A stretch of DNA of 64,000 nt from Bacteroidia bacterium (GCA_041391665.1 JAWKNO010000003.1:1922001-1986000), one strand, 5' to 3'; shown: positions 17,195 to 23,769, counted from the first letter of the stretch. Program-made: numbers and translations. Notes: generated by a model not told the origin, from the sequence alone.

Positions 17195-17551
17195 TCAGTC
17201 GTAAGAAGTATTATGTCCAATTCTGATAATATGTCCGTCCGGACACTCCACTAACATTTCTCTCATGTTCCATTCTTTACTGTCAGGTTTAGAAAGAATT
17301 TTTGCACCGCTTCCTTTTATTAGCTCGTAATATTCGTCAACATTATCAACGACCAGGCTAAGCCAGGTGGACGGATTTCCCTGGTCCTGTTTGCAAAAAA
17401 ATATTTCAACGTTGTCTCTGGAAACGCCACCAAATGACGGTGGGCTGTCCCATTCCCATTTGTTGTCAAACTTCAATTGATCTGTGAAGTAGGCAATACT
17501 TTTTGAAACATCTGTTGAGTATAAAATCGGAATTGCTTTATCAAATTTCAT
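17195..17551 (-). CDS. VOC-family protein (glyoxalase/bleomycin-resistance type)
   Basis: This 118-aa protein has the vicinal-oxygen-chelate fold: FDKAIPILYSTDVSKSIAYFTDQLKF, then VEIFFCKQ, TWLSLVVDNVDEYYELIKGSGA and MLVECPDGHIIRIGH. The terminal E-C-P-D-G-H-I-I-R strand is the usual second-module end. The N-terminal metal ligand position is not clearly occupied. Such single-domain VOC proteins are common cargo of gene cassettes. It points left like all genes of the island. Two inverted-repeat structures lie just upstream (17574-17667). Confidence 0.8.
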   Translation of the reverse strand: MKFDKAIPILYSTDVSKSIAYFTDQLKFDNKWEWDSPPSFGGVSRDNVEIFFCKQDQGNPSTWLSLVVDNVDEYYELIKGSGAKILSKPDSKEWNMREMLVECPDGHIIRIGHNTSYD

Positions 17552-17573
17552 AGTCTTTATTTTTATTTCAATA

Positions 17574-17642
17574 ATGAGTATTCAGGAAACACTAAATTCT
17601 CTTTAGTAAATATTGCTTCATCCTGGGAGCCCTGATACTCAT
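17574..17642. repeat. 69-bp inverted-repeat element upstream of the VOC gene
   Basis: Arms ATGAGTATTCAGG (17574-17586) and CCTGATACTCAT (17631-17642) are inverted copies matching at 12 positions with one gap; the 44-bp interior has no coding content. It starts 22 bp upstream of the VOC ATG, so it could be a regulatory hairpin in the leader or a tiny mobile-element remnant. Confidence 0.5.
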
Positions 17643-17645
17643 TTG

Positions 17646-17667
17646 CTTTACATAACTTAATGTAAAG
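17646..17667. repeat. Perfect 8-bp hairpin
   Basis: CTTTACAT (17646-17653) and ATGTAAAG (17660-17667) flank a 6-base loop. It is followed on the plus strand by a T-rich run, so it could terminate rightward transcription, but no rightward gene ends here. It lies between the 69-bp inverted-repeat element and repeat copy 1. Confidence 0.45.
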
Positions 17668-17683
17668 TATCTTTTATTTTGTG

Positions 17684-17803
17684 ATCGCCTCTTACGAATA
17701 TCCTCCCTTTTCCTCAGACTTACAATTATCTGGCAGGGATATGTACAGGCTGCCGGGTGGCGGGAAGGGTTTGTTTTGTGGGGCGCTGTGTGACGCGCGG
17801 AGG
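17684..17803. repeat. Island repeat, copy 1 (~120 bp)
   Basis: First of three near-identical direct copies (others at 19495-19604 and 20786-20920). Its left end is shorter than the others by about 12 bp. It lies 3' of the truncated GNAT gene (stop at 17854) on the leftward strand. The in-frame plus-strand ORF it contains is conserved only because the DNA is conserved; it has no start in common and reads into different sequence in each copy. No coding role is assigned. Confidence 0.85.
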
Positions 17804-17853
17804 TTTGATGGTTTGCGGCTGTTTTTTTGTAGTTGTCATGTTAATCGTCTGCA

Positions 17854-18105
17854 TTACAACTTTTTCAAAAAAACTATTTTGTCCTCTCCGTCTTTCCAAA
17901 AGTCTTTGATTACTGCGGCCTGTGTGTAACCAATTTTTTTATAAAAATTTCTTGCTCCAATTTGAGCATCGTCACTTGAAGTTTCTACAATTAGTAATCT
18001 TCCGTCTTTTTGTTTGAGTTGTTGTTCAATATAATTCATCATTTGACTTGCTATTCCTTTTCTTTGTGTGTCTTGGGAAACGCCAATTGCTAATAAATTA
18101 CGGAA
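17854..18105 (-). pseudogene. Truncated GNAT N-acetyltransferase (N-terminal half missing)
   Basis: Reading leftward from a stop at 18106, the frame gives the C-terminal ~80 residues of a GNAT acetyltransferase: LLAIGVSQDTQRKGIASQMM is the acetyl-CoA pyrophosphate loop (Q/R-x-x-G-x-A region), followed by ARNFYKKIGY (motif B) and KIVFLKKL. The N-terminal half, with the substrate-binding strands, is absent. The similarity stops within a codon or two of the left end of the 169-bp terminal-inverted-repeat element at 18101. No N-terminal GNAT sequence is found on the far side of that element (checked in three frames to about 18310). It is most likely a broken gene; an internal ATG at 18042 would give only 62 residues. 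Confidence 0.75.
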
Positions 18106-18269
18106 TTATAAAGTAATTGGGTGAAAGTAATCTTTCCGAAGCGAGGCAGAAACCATCTGCATAGGCAGACTCACAAAGGCCTCTCAAAGGGCACAAGGAA
18201 ACTGTGCTTTGTGTCCCTCGTGGCTTCATTGTGTCCGTTGTGGTTTATCCCAATAAGTTGATAATTCCG
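18101..18269. mobile_element. MITE-like element with terminal inverted repeats
   Basis: The ends are CGGAATTAT (18101-18109) and its exact inverse ATAATTCCG (18261-18269). Extending inward, about 21 of the first 26 positions match between one end and the reverse complement of the other. The 169-bp interior has no ORF of note. The left end sits exactly at the break point of the GNAT gene. No convincing target-site duplication was seen (left flank ends in AATTA, right flank begins ATTTTTT). This is the pattern of a miniature inverted-repeat element; the autonomous parent is not in the window. Confidence 0.65.
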
Positions 18270-18275
18270 ATTTTT

Positions 18276-18292
18276 TATATACAATGTTGTGC
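18276..18292 (+). repeat. Boundary motif 3' of the 381-aa gene
   Basis: TATAT-N4-TGTTGTGC. An inverted partner (TATAT-N5-TGTTGTGC on the minus strand) lies at 19461-19478, on the other side of the 381-aa gene, so the two face each other around that gene. Confidence 0.6.
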
Positions 18293-18304
18293 TTTCGTAT
18301 TTAT

Positions 18305-19450
18305 CTAATCAAGATGGTTGATTTTAAACTCGGTAATTTCGACTATTTTATCGTTTTCATCTTTGGTTGTGACTTTCTTTAACAAGCCATTTTCAAAATA
18401 TTCGTAAAAATATTTTCTAAATAGACTGGGAGAAGTCGGCTCACCTGCACTTGAAGAAGATCTGCCAACTTCGCTGTAAATTAAATTCAGATCTAAATCA
18501 TAATAATTTAATCCTTCATTTCTAATAAACAATGGTGCCGTACTTTGGTGAATTACATTGCTGGTAAAAATATTTTCATAAAGCAGTATCCGACCCTCAA
18601 CAGATATAGTGTCAACTCGGTTTAGAATATTTAACTTTTCAGCGCTCAAGCACTCTATCTCTTTTGAGGTAATTTTTTCTAGCCATTCAATTTTTCCAGG
18701 TTTCTCTGCATTGTTAGGATTGCTACACTTGTCATAAAAAACGCTTTGAATCATTTTTGACTCTTTGTATAAAACCTTAGCATATAAGCTGTTATCAGGA
18801 TGGAATTTTAATTTAGCAAGAATAACTGACTTAAAATTTGGAGGGTAAAGATAAATTCCTCCTAACGTATAGAAAACATCTTTACAATTTTCAACATTAT
18901 TTTTATAGATGATTACAGCAGTATCTTTGTGGTTATAACTTATGCTATCATTAGAGAACAGCATATATTTTTCCTTAAAACCAGATGCCCCATGTTCAGT
19001 GGGTATAGAATTGATTATCAGGTACCTTCTTTGTCTAGTTAAAAAAACAAGATTATCATAACTCCATTCGTAGGTCTCAATGTTTTTATACTGTAGTTCT
19101 GGAGAGATTCCAAATACCTTTTTGCTAATTAGATTACCCAAAGAATCATAAATAAAATAGATTTCCTTTTTTTCAGATCCAATTTCTTTCTTGTAAACAT
19201 ACGTTGGGTATCCTGCGGAATCAAACTCATATTTTTCTACCATAACCTCTTTAAATGTCGAGTCAGAAAGATAATAAGTGTTGATTTTTGTCATTAACTG
19301 TATTCCATCATTAGAAATTACTTCATTGTTAAATGGGTAATGCTCTGTTGTATAGTGCTTAATTGTAGCCAACCTCAAATCTTGGGCAAAGACTTGAATA
19401 CACAGTCCCACAACACAAATAATTAATGATATTTTCTTTTTTAAGTTCAT
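18305..19450 (-). CDS. Secreted hypothetical protein with YD-like beta repeats
   Basis: This 381-aa AT-rich gene encodes a signal peptide (MNLKKKISLIICVVGLCIQVFAQ). The mature chain contains short motifs such as EKYEFDSAGYPTYVYKKE, YFIYDSLGNLISKK and YEYFENGLLKKVTTKDEND, reminiscent of the tyrosine/aspartate strands of RHS/YD repeats, but only two or three are present. No catalytic motif was recognised. It is likely exported and beta-rich. It is bounded on both sides by inverted copies of a short motif and lies between the MITE-like element and repeat copy 2, which suggests it arrived as a unit. Function unknown. Confidence 0.65.
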   Translation of the reverse strand: MNLKKKISLIICVVGLCIQVFAQDLRLATIKHYTTEHYPFNNEVISNDGIQLMTKINTYYLSDSTFKEVMVEKYEFDSAGYPTYVYKKEIGSEKKEIYFIYDSLGNLISKKVFGISPELQYKNIETYEWSYDNLVFLTRQRRYLIINSIPTEHGASGFKEKYMLFSNDSISYNHKDTAVIIYKNNVENCKDVFYTLGGIYLYPPNFKSVILAKLKFHPDNSLYAKVLYKESKMIQSVFYDKCSNPNNAEKPGKIEWLEKITSKEIECLSAEKLNILNRVDTISVEGRILLYENIFTSNVIHQSTAPLFIRNEGLNYYDLDLNLIYSEVGRSSSSAGEPTSPSLFRKYFYEYFENGLLKKVTTKDENDKIVEITEFKINHLD

Positions 19451-19460
19451 TTTATATGAT

Positions 19461-19478
19461 GCACAACACCCGCATATA
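19461..19478 (-). repeat. Boundary motif 5' of the 381-aa gene
   Basis: On the minus strand this reads TATAT-N5-TGTTGTGC, 11 bp before the gene's ATG. Its inverted partner is at 18276-18292. A palindrome CTACGCGTAG (19481-19490) sits next to it. Confidence 0.6.
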
Positions 19479-19494
19479 CCCTACGCGTAGCGTT

Positions 19495-19604
19495 TATTTC
19501 CTTATCGCCTCTTACGAATATCCTCCCTTTTCCTCAGACTTACAATTATCTGGCAGGGATATGTACAGGCTGCCGGGTGGCGGGAATGGTTTGTTTTGTG
19601 GGGC
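19495..19604. repeat. Island repeat, copy 2 (interrupted)
   Basis: It matches copies 1 and 3 from its left end to 19604. About 43 bp of unrelated sequence follows, and similarity resumes at about 19647-19666 (GGGCGCTG then GGAGGCTTAG). Copy 2 is thus a mosaic of the same repeat with an insert or replacement. It lies 21-83 bp 3' of the vapC remnant's stop (19687) on the leftward strand. Confidence 0.8.
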
Positions 19605-19686
19605 TATGCTTGTGCTGAGCGAAGCCGCAACCTGGTTTTTATGTTGGGCGCTGGGCGGAGGCTTAGTTGTTGTGGTGGCTGTAATT

Positions 19687-19916
19687 TTATTTTAAGAATT
19701 CATTGAATTTAGCATCTCTCCAATTTTCTATTTTTATTCCTTTTACTCTCTCCAGATGCTTTACATTATTTGTTACCATTGTCATATTGTTAGCAACTGC
19801 GGAACATCCGATAATTAAATCAAAGTCAGGAATAAGGTTTCCTTCTTTTCTCAGTCTTACTTTCTCTCGTGCGAAAATATCGATCTTAGCATGTCAGTAT
19901 CTAGCAAATATCTCAT
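19687..19916 (-). pseudogene. Broken vapC-like PIN-domain toxin
   Basis: The gene starts one base after the antitoxin stop with MRYLLDTDML, the usual opening of a VapC PIN domain with its first catalytic Asp. It hits a stop after 19 codons. In a different frame the sequence then continues as a PIN-domain end: KVRLRKEGNLIPDFDLIIGCSA, then NNMTMVTNNVKHLERVKGI and IENWRDAKFNEFLK. About 50 middle residues present in VapC proteins are missing, so an internal deletion with frame change has destroyed the toxin. The antitoxin upstream is intact. Confidence 0.75.
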
Positions 19917-19917
19917 T

Positions 19918-20157
19918 TCAATCCAGGCTAATTTCTTTATCTGATATTGTTCTGCTGTGGTAAATATCCGCTTCCAGATCATCGCTTACATCACTCCAAG
20001 ATCCTTTTAAGTCATTAAAAAGTCGTCTTTTATCCACTCTTGATTTTTTCAAGCTATTTTTAATATTTTCGGATAGAGCTGCCAATAGCTCAAGCTTTAG
20101 CTCAGTGCTTAGCGGTTCAAACAATCTTAAATACCTGGAGATCAATAAATTTTCCAT
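19918..20157 (-). CDS. VapB-like antitoxin (orphaned)
   Basis: This 79-aa protein is partner of the broken PIN toxin downstream. The N-terminal two thirds are helical (ISRYLRLFEPLSTELKLELLAALSENIKNSLK). The C-terminal end LFNDLKGSWSDVSDDLEADIYHSRT has the W-x-D...D...I-x-x-S-R pattern by which such antitoxins bind the PIN toxin. No recognised DNA-binding motif could be fixed by eye. With the toxin dead, it may persist as an anti-addiction protein or be decaying. Confidence 0.65.
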   Translation of the reverse strand: MENLLISRYLRLFEPLSTELKLELLAALSENIKNSLKKSRVDKRRLFNDLKGSWSDVSDDLEADIYHSRTISDKEISLD

Positions 20158-20785
20158 TAGACCTTAATTTATAGATGAATCCAATTTATAGACTTCGTAG
20201 CTCCAAAACAAGCTTTTCGCTTAGACGTTCTACATATACTGGTATTTTTATTTGGTAGCCGTCAATCTCTCTATATCGGCCCCCATTGTGTTTATTTTCG
20301 GGCGCAAATCAAACTGTCGGTGATATCTGCCAGTTGCTTCTCCGAAGGGTTTACTCCTCATGAGGGAAACCAATGTTTCTCCGTTGGAGAAAGCTGGCAG
20401 CGCGTTACTGCGCAAAACCTTGAACAAGCCAGAGGGGGTAGCCGTCGAGGCTACAAACATTGGACCTCTCCGAGCCCTTAGGCCACCTACGTGGGTCTTG
20501 CCTGTCGGCAAAACCCTGCATAGATTGCGTTCGAGGCACTTTTCCGGCCAGGCCGGGACTTCCCGGAGTGGACCTATCGGCCGGAGGAGTCGAATGTACC
20601 TGAGGCATCTTCGATTTGTAGCCATGAGACCCGCCCCCCCTTTTTTGTAGGAGTTGCGCCGCAGCGCGCGTGAGCACAAAAAGCGCCAACAGCCAACAGC
20701 TAACAGCCAACAGCTAACAGCCAACAGCTAACAGCCAATAGCCAGACTCGTGCGACCCCAAATGCGACATTTTGGTTTGCGCCCT
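20158..20785. other. Non-coding, GC-rich, repeat-like block
   Basis: No credible gene. From about 20330 to 20640 the sequence is much more GC-rich than its surroundings and packed with potential hairpins. Examples are GTAGCC/GGCTAC around 20440-20456, CCGGCC/GGCCGG around 20544-20556 and a second GGCCGG about 25 bp further on. A C-run and T-run (about 20632-20647) follow, then the 7-bp tandem array at 20687-20742. The leftward ORFs of 158 and 101 codons that cross the region read through the tandem array and show no family features. It looks like a dispersed structured repeat or ncRNA rather than a gene. Confidence 0.5.
20687..20742. repeat. Tandem array of eight 7-bp units
   Basis: Eight contiguous units of YAACAGC (five CAACAGC/CAATAGC and three TAACAGC), alternating C and T at the first base over most of the array. 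The period is exactly 7 bp. The first two units are both CAACAGC and the last is CAATAGC. Confidence 0.9.
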
Positions 20786-20920
20786 TTATTTCCTTATCGC
20801 CTCTTACGAATATCCGCCCTTTTCCTCAGACTTACAATTATCTGGCAGGGATATGTACAGGCTGCCGGGTGGCGGGAAGGGTTTGTTTTGCCGGGCGCTG
20901 TGTGACGCGCGGAGGCTTAG
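20786..20920. repeat. Island repeat, copy 3 (most complete)
   Basis: Longest copy, about 135 bp, sharing TTTATTTCCTTATCGCC at its left end with copy 2 and the TGTGACGCGCGGAGG right end with copy 1. Its last base is one base from the stop codon of pssA (20922-20924), so it abuts the 3' end of a leftward core gene. It marks the right border of the accessory island. Confidence 0.85.
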
Positions 20921-20921
20921 G

Positions 20922-21662
20922 TTACGCGATGTTTTTACGTCTGGCCATACCTGCGCGGTTGGCGACCAGAGAGAGTATAAAATAAAGAAATATGGCAACA
21001 GGAACGCCCTGAAACTGAAATACGCTCACCAGCAGAATCGACGACCCCATCAGAATGTACCGGTAGAGATTATCTTTCAGGGAGAAGTTTTTAAATTTCA
21101 GTGCCAGAAGCCTGACTTTCGCGATGAGGAGATAACTGCTGAGCAGGCTCAGCGCAACCCATACCCAAAGATGATTGAGCGTAAGGGCCAGGAAAGAGTC
21201 TGGATTAAATGATAGCACCAACCAGTAAGACATGATGAGAATCGTGTTGGCAGGAGTCGGAAGGCCTACAAATGAGTCCGACTGCGTTTCATCGAGGTTA
21301 AACTTTGCCAGCCTTACAGCAGAAAAAACAGAAACCAGAAACCCCGCCAAAAACCAGGGGAAAGTTCCGCCCAATGACTCAGGCGGAAATACATTCCCCG
21401 AAGATTCACTAATCAGCTTCGCCATTACCATTCCAGGTACAGCGCCAAATGTGACCATATCAGCCAGAGAGTCCAGTTCTTTTCCAACCGGACTATTGAC
21501 TTTCAGCAGACGGGCAACAAACCCGTCGAAAAAATCGAAAATCAGCGCCAGCACAACAGCCAGGGCTGCACCGGAGACATTATCAGTAAGTACAAATACG
21601 AGGGCAACCATTCCCGAAAAGAGATTGGCTCCTGTAAGGAAATTGGGAATGTGCTGTCTCAC
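20922..21662 (-). CDS. pssA: CDP-diacylglycerol--serine O-phosphatidyltransferase
   Basis: This 246-aa integral membrane enzyme makes phosphatidylserine from CDP-diacylglycerol and serine, the precursor of phosphatidylethanolamine. The CDP-alcohol phosphotransferase motif is complete: D43-FFDG-FVAR (D46, G47, A50, R51) then G60, D64 and D68 in PVGKELDSLAD. Several hydrophobic segments give about seven membrane spans, and the chain ends in a basic tail. It follows the phosphosulfolactate-synthase-like gene by 9 bp, so the two are one operon. No psd gene is in the window. Confidence 0.93.
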   Translation of the reverse strand: MRQHIPNFLTGANLFSGMVALVFVLTDNVSGAALAVVLALIFDFFDGFVARLLKVNSPVGKELDSLADMVTFGAVPGMVMAKLISESSGNVFPPESLGGTFPWFLAGFLVSVFSAVRLAKFNLDETQSDSFVGLPTPANTILIMSYWLVLSFNPDSFLALTLNHLWVWVALSLLSSYLLIAKVRLLALKFKNFSLKDNLYRYILMGSSILLVSVFQFQGVPVAIFLYFILSLVANRAGMARRKNIA

Positions 21663-21671
21663 GGTATTGTA

Positions 21672-22436
21672 CTATTTGCTCAAAAATGTATGGAAAGTAT
21701 CACCTCGCAAGCCCAGTCGAAGGGTTTCCAGTGGAATTGCCTCATTGGGAGCGATGTTGCCGAGGTTGACATTGGTACCGAGAAGTTTGATAAACCATAC
21801 CTGCTGACTTTTCAGCGGAGCTTCCCAAATGATTTTTTCGGAAGGAATATCCACCAGAATTTCTTCAATCAGGTCGCTACGCACTTCACCATCGGCGCGG
21901 AACATACCTACCGTACCGCTCTCGCGGGCTTCGGCAATGACCTTCCAGGCTCCGGCGTCCAGTTCGCGTTGCATCATAGCTACCCATTGATAGGGAGCGA
22001 TAATCTTATTGGTGCTTTTGCTGCCCACTTCGGAAAGTACTGTATAGTCTTTGGCAAAAGAAGTGATCAGATCGCATTTATCTTTTTCGTCAATATCAAT
22101 GGAACCGTCAGAGACTTCTACATGCGTGATTTCGTATTTCTCCAGAATACGACGGTAGTCATCAATCTGACCACGGATATAAAAAGCTTCGAGGAGTGTA
22201 CCCCCGAGGTAAATGGGAACCCCGTATTTTTTATATACAGCGATTTTTTTGTCCAGATTGTGTGTAACAGCAGAGGTTGCCCAGCCGAGTTTTACCACAT
22301 CGATATATTCGATGGCGGTTTCGAGCATATCTTCGGCTTCACGCACGCTCATGCCTTTATCCATGATCATGGTATAGCCAGCCTCGCGGGGCTTCTGAGC
22401 GCGTTCAGGGAGTTGGGAAATCGGGTAATTCAACAT
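21672..22436 (-). CDS. Phosphosulfolactate synthase family protein
   Basis: This 254-aa cytoplasmic TIM-barrel protein is recognised from the ComA/phosphosulfolactate synthase family: KPREAGYTMIMDKGMS, EYIDVVKLGWATSAV, VPIYLGGTLLEAFYIRGQ, HVEVSDGSIDI and KVIAEARESGTVG. In methanogens ComA adds sulfite to phosphoenolpyruvate in coenzyme M synthesis. In Bacteroidota the homologue's role is not settled; a sulfonate product is possible. It lies in front of pssA (9-bp gap), which hints at lipid or envelope metabolism. Separated from gapA on the right by a terminator. Confidence 0.82.
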   Translation of the reverse strand: MLNYPISQLPERAQKPREAGYTMIMDKGMSVREAEDMLETAIEYIDVVKLGWATSAVTHNLDKKIAVYKKYGVPIYLGGTLLEAFYIRGQIDDYRRILEKYEITHVEVSDGSIDIDEKDKCDLITSFAKDYTVLSEVGSKSTNKIIAPYQWVAMMQRELDAGAWKVIAEARESGTVGMFRADGEVRSDLIEEILVDIPSEKIIWEAPLKSQQVWFIKLLGTNVNLGNIAPNEAIPLETLRLGLRGDTFHTFLSK

Positions 22437-22500
22437 ATAGAGATATTATCTGTCGAGGGAAAAAAAAATCTGCGTGCAAGCTAAATAAATTTGTCCGGTA

Positions 22501-22555
22501 GAAAAAACAAAGCATCCCGGTAAGGGGATGCTTTGTGTGGCGGAACAAATCCGCC
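22501..22555 (-). terminator. Terminator of gapA
   Basis: A perfect 12-bp stem (22507-22518 with 22525-22536) and a 6-base loop. On the minus strand it is followed by a T run (complement of 22502-22507). A second hairpin, GGCGGA/TCCGCC (22539-22544 and 22550-22555), lies between it and the gapA stop. Confidence 0.9.
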
Positions 22556-22582
22556 GATATCATATTTACCGCATGGAAGCGA

Positions 22583-23578
22583 TTAAACCAGTTTCATAAT
22601 CAGGTCAGCAACACGGCAGGAGTAACCCCATTCGTTGTCATACCAACCGATCACTTTGGCAATATTACCCATGGTGGAGGTCAGTTTGCTGTCGAAGATA
22701 CATGAATGTGAGTTTCCGAGGATATCAGTGGAAACCAGTTCGTCTTCAGAATATTCAAGAATCCCTTTAAGCGGTCCGGCAGCAGCAGCTTTCATTGCAG
22801 CGTTGATCTCTTCAGCAGTAACATTACGGCTAAGGACAACTGTAAGATCGGTCATAGAGCCATCGGCAACCGGCACACGGGTAGCGATACCGTCGAGTTT
22901 ACCTTTCAGAGCTGGAAGTACGAGACCTACAGCGGTAGCAGCACCGGTAGTAGTAGGTACGATATTAACCGCAGCTGCACGGGCACGGCGAAGGTCGCGG
23001 TGAGGGGCATCCTGAAGGTTTTGGTCTGCGGTATAAGCGTGGATGGTAGTCATGAAGCCAGACTCAATACCGAAGTTGTCCTGCAATACTTTTGCCATCG
23101 GAGCGAGGCAGTTGGTCGTACATGAAGCATTGGAGAGCACCTGCATGTCGGAAGTGATGACATCGTCATTGACACCGATTACAACGGTAGCGTCCACAGC
23201 ACCTTTTGCAGGAGCAGAGATCACAACTTTTTTAGCACCAGCCTTCAGGTGAAGACCAGCTTTGTCGCGGGAGGTAAATACACCGGTAGATTCTACTACG
23301 ATGTCAACGCCCAGATCACCCCAGCCTAGCGCTTCAGGGTTGCGTTCTGCACTGGCGATGATTTTTTTGCCATTTACCGTGATGGATTCATCATCGTAAC
23401 CATCGACTGTACCGTTGAATTTACCGTGAACGGAGTCATACTTCAGCAGCGCCGCAAGCGTTGCATTGTCGGTAAGGTCATTGATTTTAACGATTTCAAC
23501 ATTAGGATTGCTCGCGAGTACGCGGAAAACAAGGCGGCCAATCCGCCCGAAACCATTGATACCTACTTTAATAGCCAT
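22583..23578 (-). CDS. gapA: Glyceraldehyde-3-phosphate dehydrogenase, type I
   Basis: This 331-aa glycolytic enzyme oxidises glyceraldehyde-3-phosphate to 1,3-bisphosphoglycerate with NAD(P). The Rossmann motif is GINGFGRIGRLVFR (residues 6-19) and the catalytic Cys is C153 in SNASCTTNCLAP. Length and ending (WYDNEWGYSCRVADLI) are standard. N32-D34 in VKINDLTD fits NAD preference. The gene has its own promoter and terminator, so it is a single-gene unit. Confidence 0.97.
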   Translation of the reverse strand: MAIKVGINGFGRIGRLVFRVLASNPNVEIVKINDLTDNATLAALLKYDSVHGKFNGTVDGYDDESITVNGKKIIASAERNPEALGWGDLGVDIVVESTGVFTSRDKAGLHLKAGAKKVVISAPAKGAVDATVVIGVNDDVITSDMQVLSNASCTTNCLAPMAKVLQDNFGIESGFMTTIHAYTADQNLQDAPHRDLRRARAAAVNIVPTTTGAATAVGLVLPALKGKLDGIATRVPVADGSMTDLTVVLSRNVTAEEINAAMKAAAAGPLKGILEYSEDELVSTDILGNSHSCIFDSKLTSTMGNIAKVIGWYDNEWGYSCRVADLIMKLV

Positions 23579-23624
23579 GTGATTATGTTTTATTAAATAA
23601 TGATGGTCTTTCTATAATGCGATG

Positions 23625-23655
23625 CAAAATTACACAGGTCATTTTTGAAAAACAA
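23625..23655 (-). promoter_or_regulatory. gapA promoter
   Basis: On the minus strand TTG (23655-23653), a 20-bp spacer and TAATTTTG (23632-23625) match the Bacteroidota -33/-7 consensus. The -7 box lies 46 bp upstream of the gapA ATG, leaving a leader of roughly 40 bases. Confidence 0.75.
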
Positions 23656-23707
23656 CTAATCCGGCGGATTGCCTGGTGATACCCTAAAAATTTTTTTTAC
23701 TGAATCC

Positions 23708-23738
23708 TTGACTCGTTAGCTATCGTATAGTACCTTTG
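23708..23738 (+). promoter_or_regulatory. tRNA-Glu promoter
   Basis: TTG (23708-23710), a 20-bp spacer and TACCTTTG (23731-23738) match the Bacteroidota promoter consensus. The tRNA begins 31 bp further on. Confidence 0.8.
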
Positions 23739-23769
23739 CACTCGCTGTTGAAAAAAGCAGCCGAAGTTT

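Noticed and set aside
17681..17929. Plus-strand ORF in the repeat, present in frame in all three copies
   Set aside because: The conserved reading is explained by near-identical DNA. The copies have different starts and read into unrelated sequence downstream, so no gene is supported.
20248..20724. 158-codon leftward ORF across the structured block and tandem array
   Set aside because: It begins in the 7-bp array, has no family motif, and a period-7 array keeps frames open by chance.
19461..20742. CRISPR array
   Set aside because: The repeats are one- or few-copy, of different kinds and without regular unique spacers; no cas genes.
16004..20921. Classical integron
   Set aside because: No integrase gene in the window and no GTTRRRY/RYYYAAC pair in the repeat.
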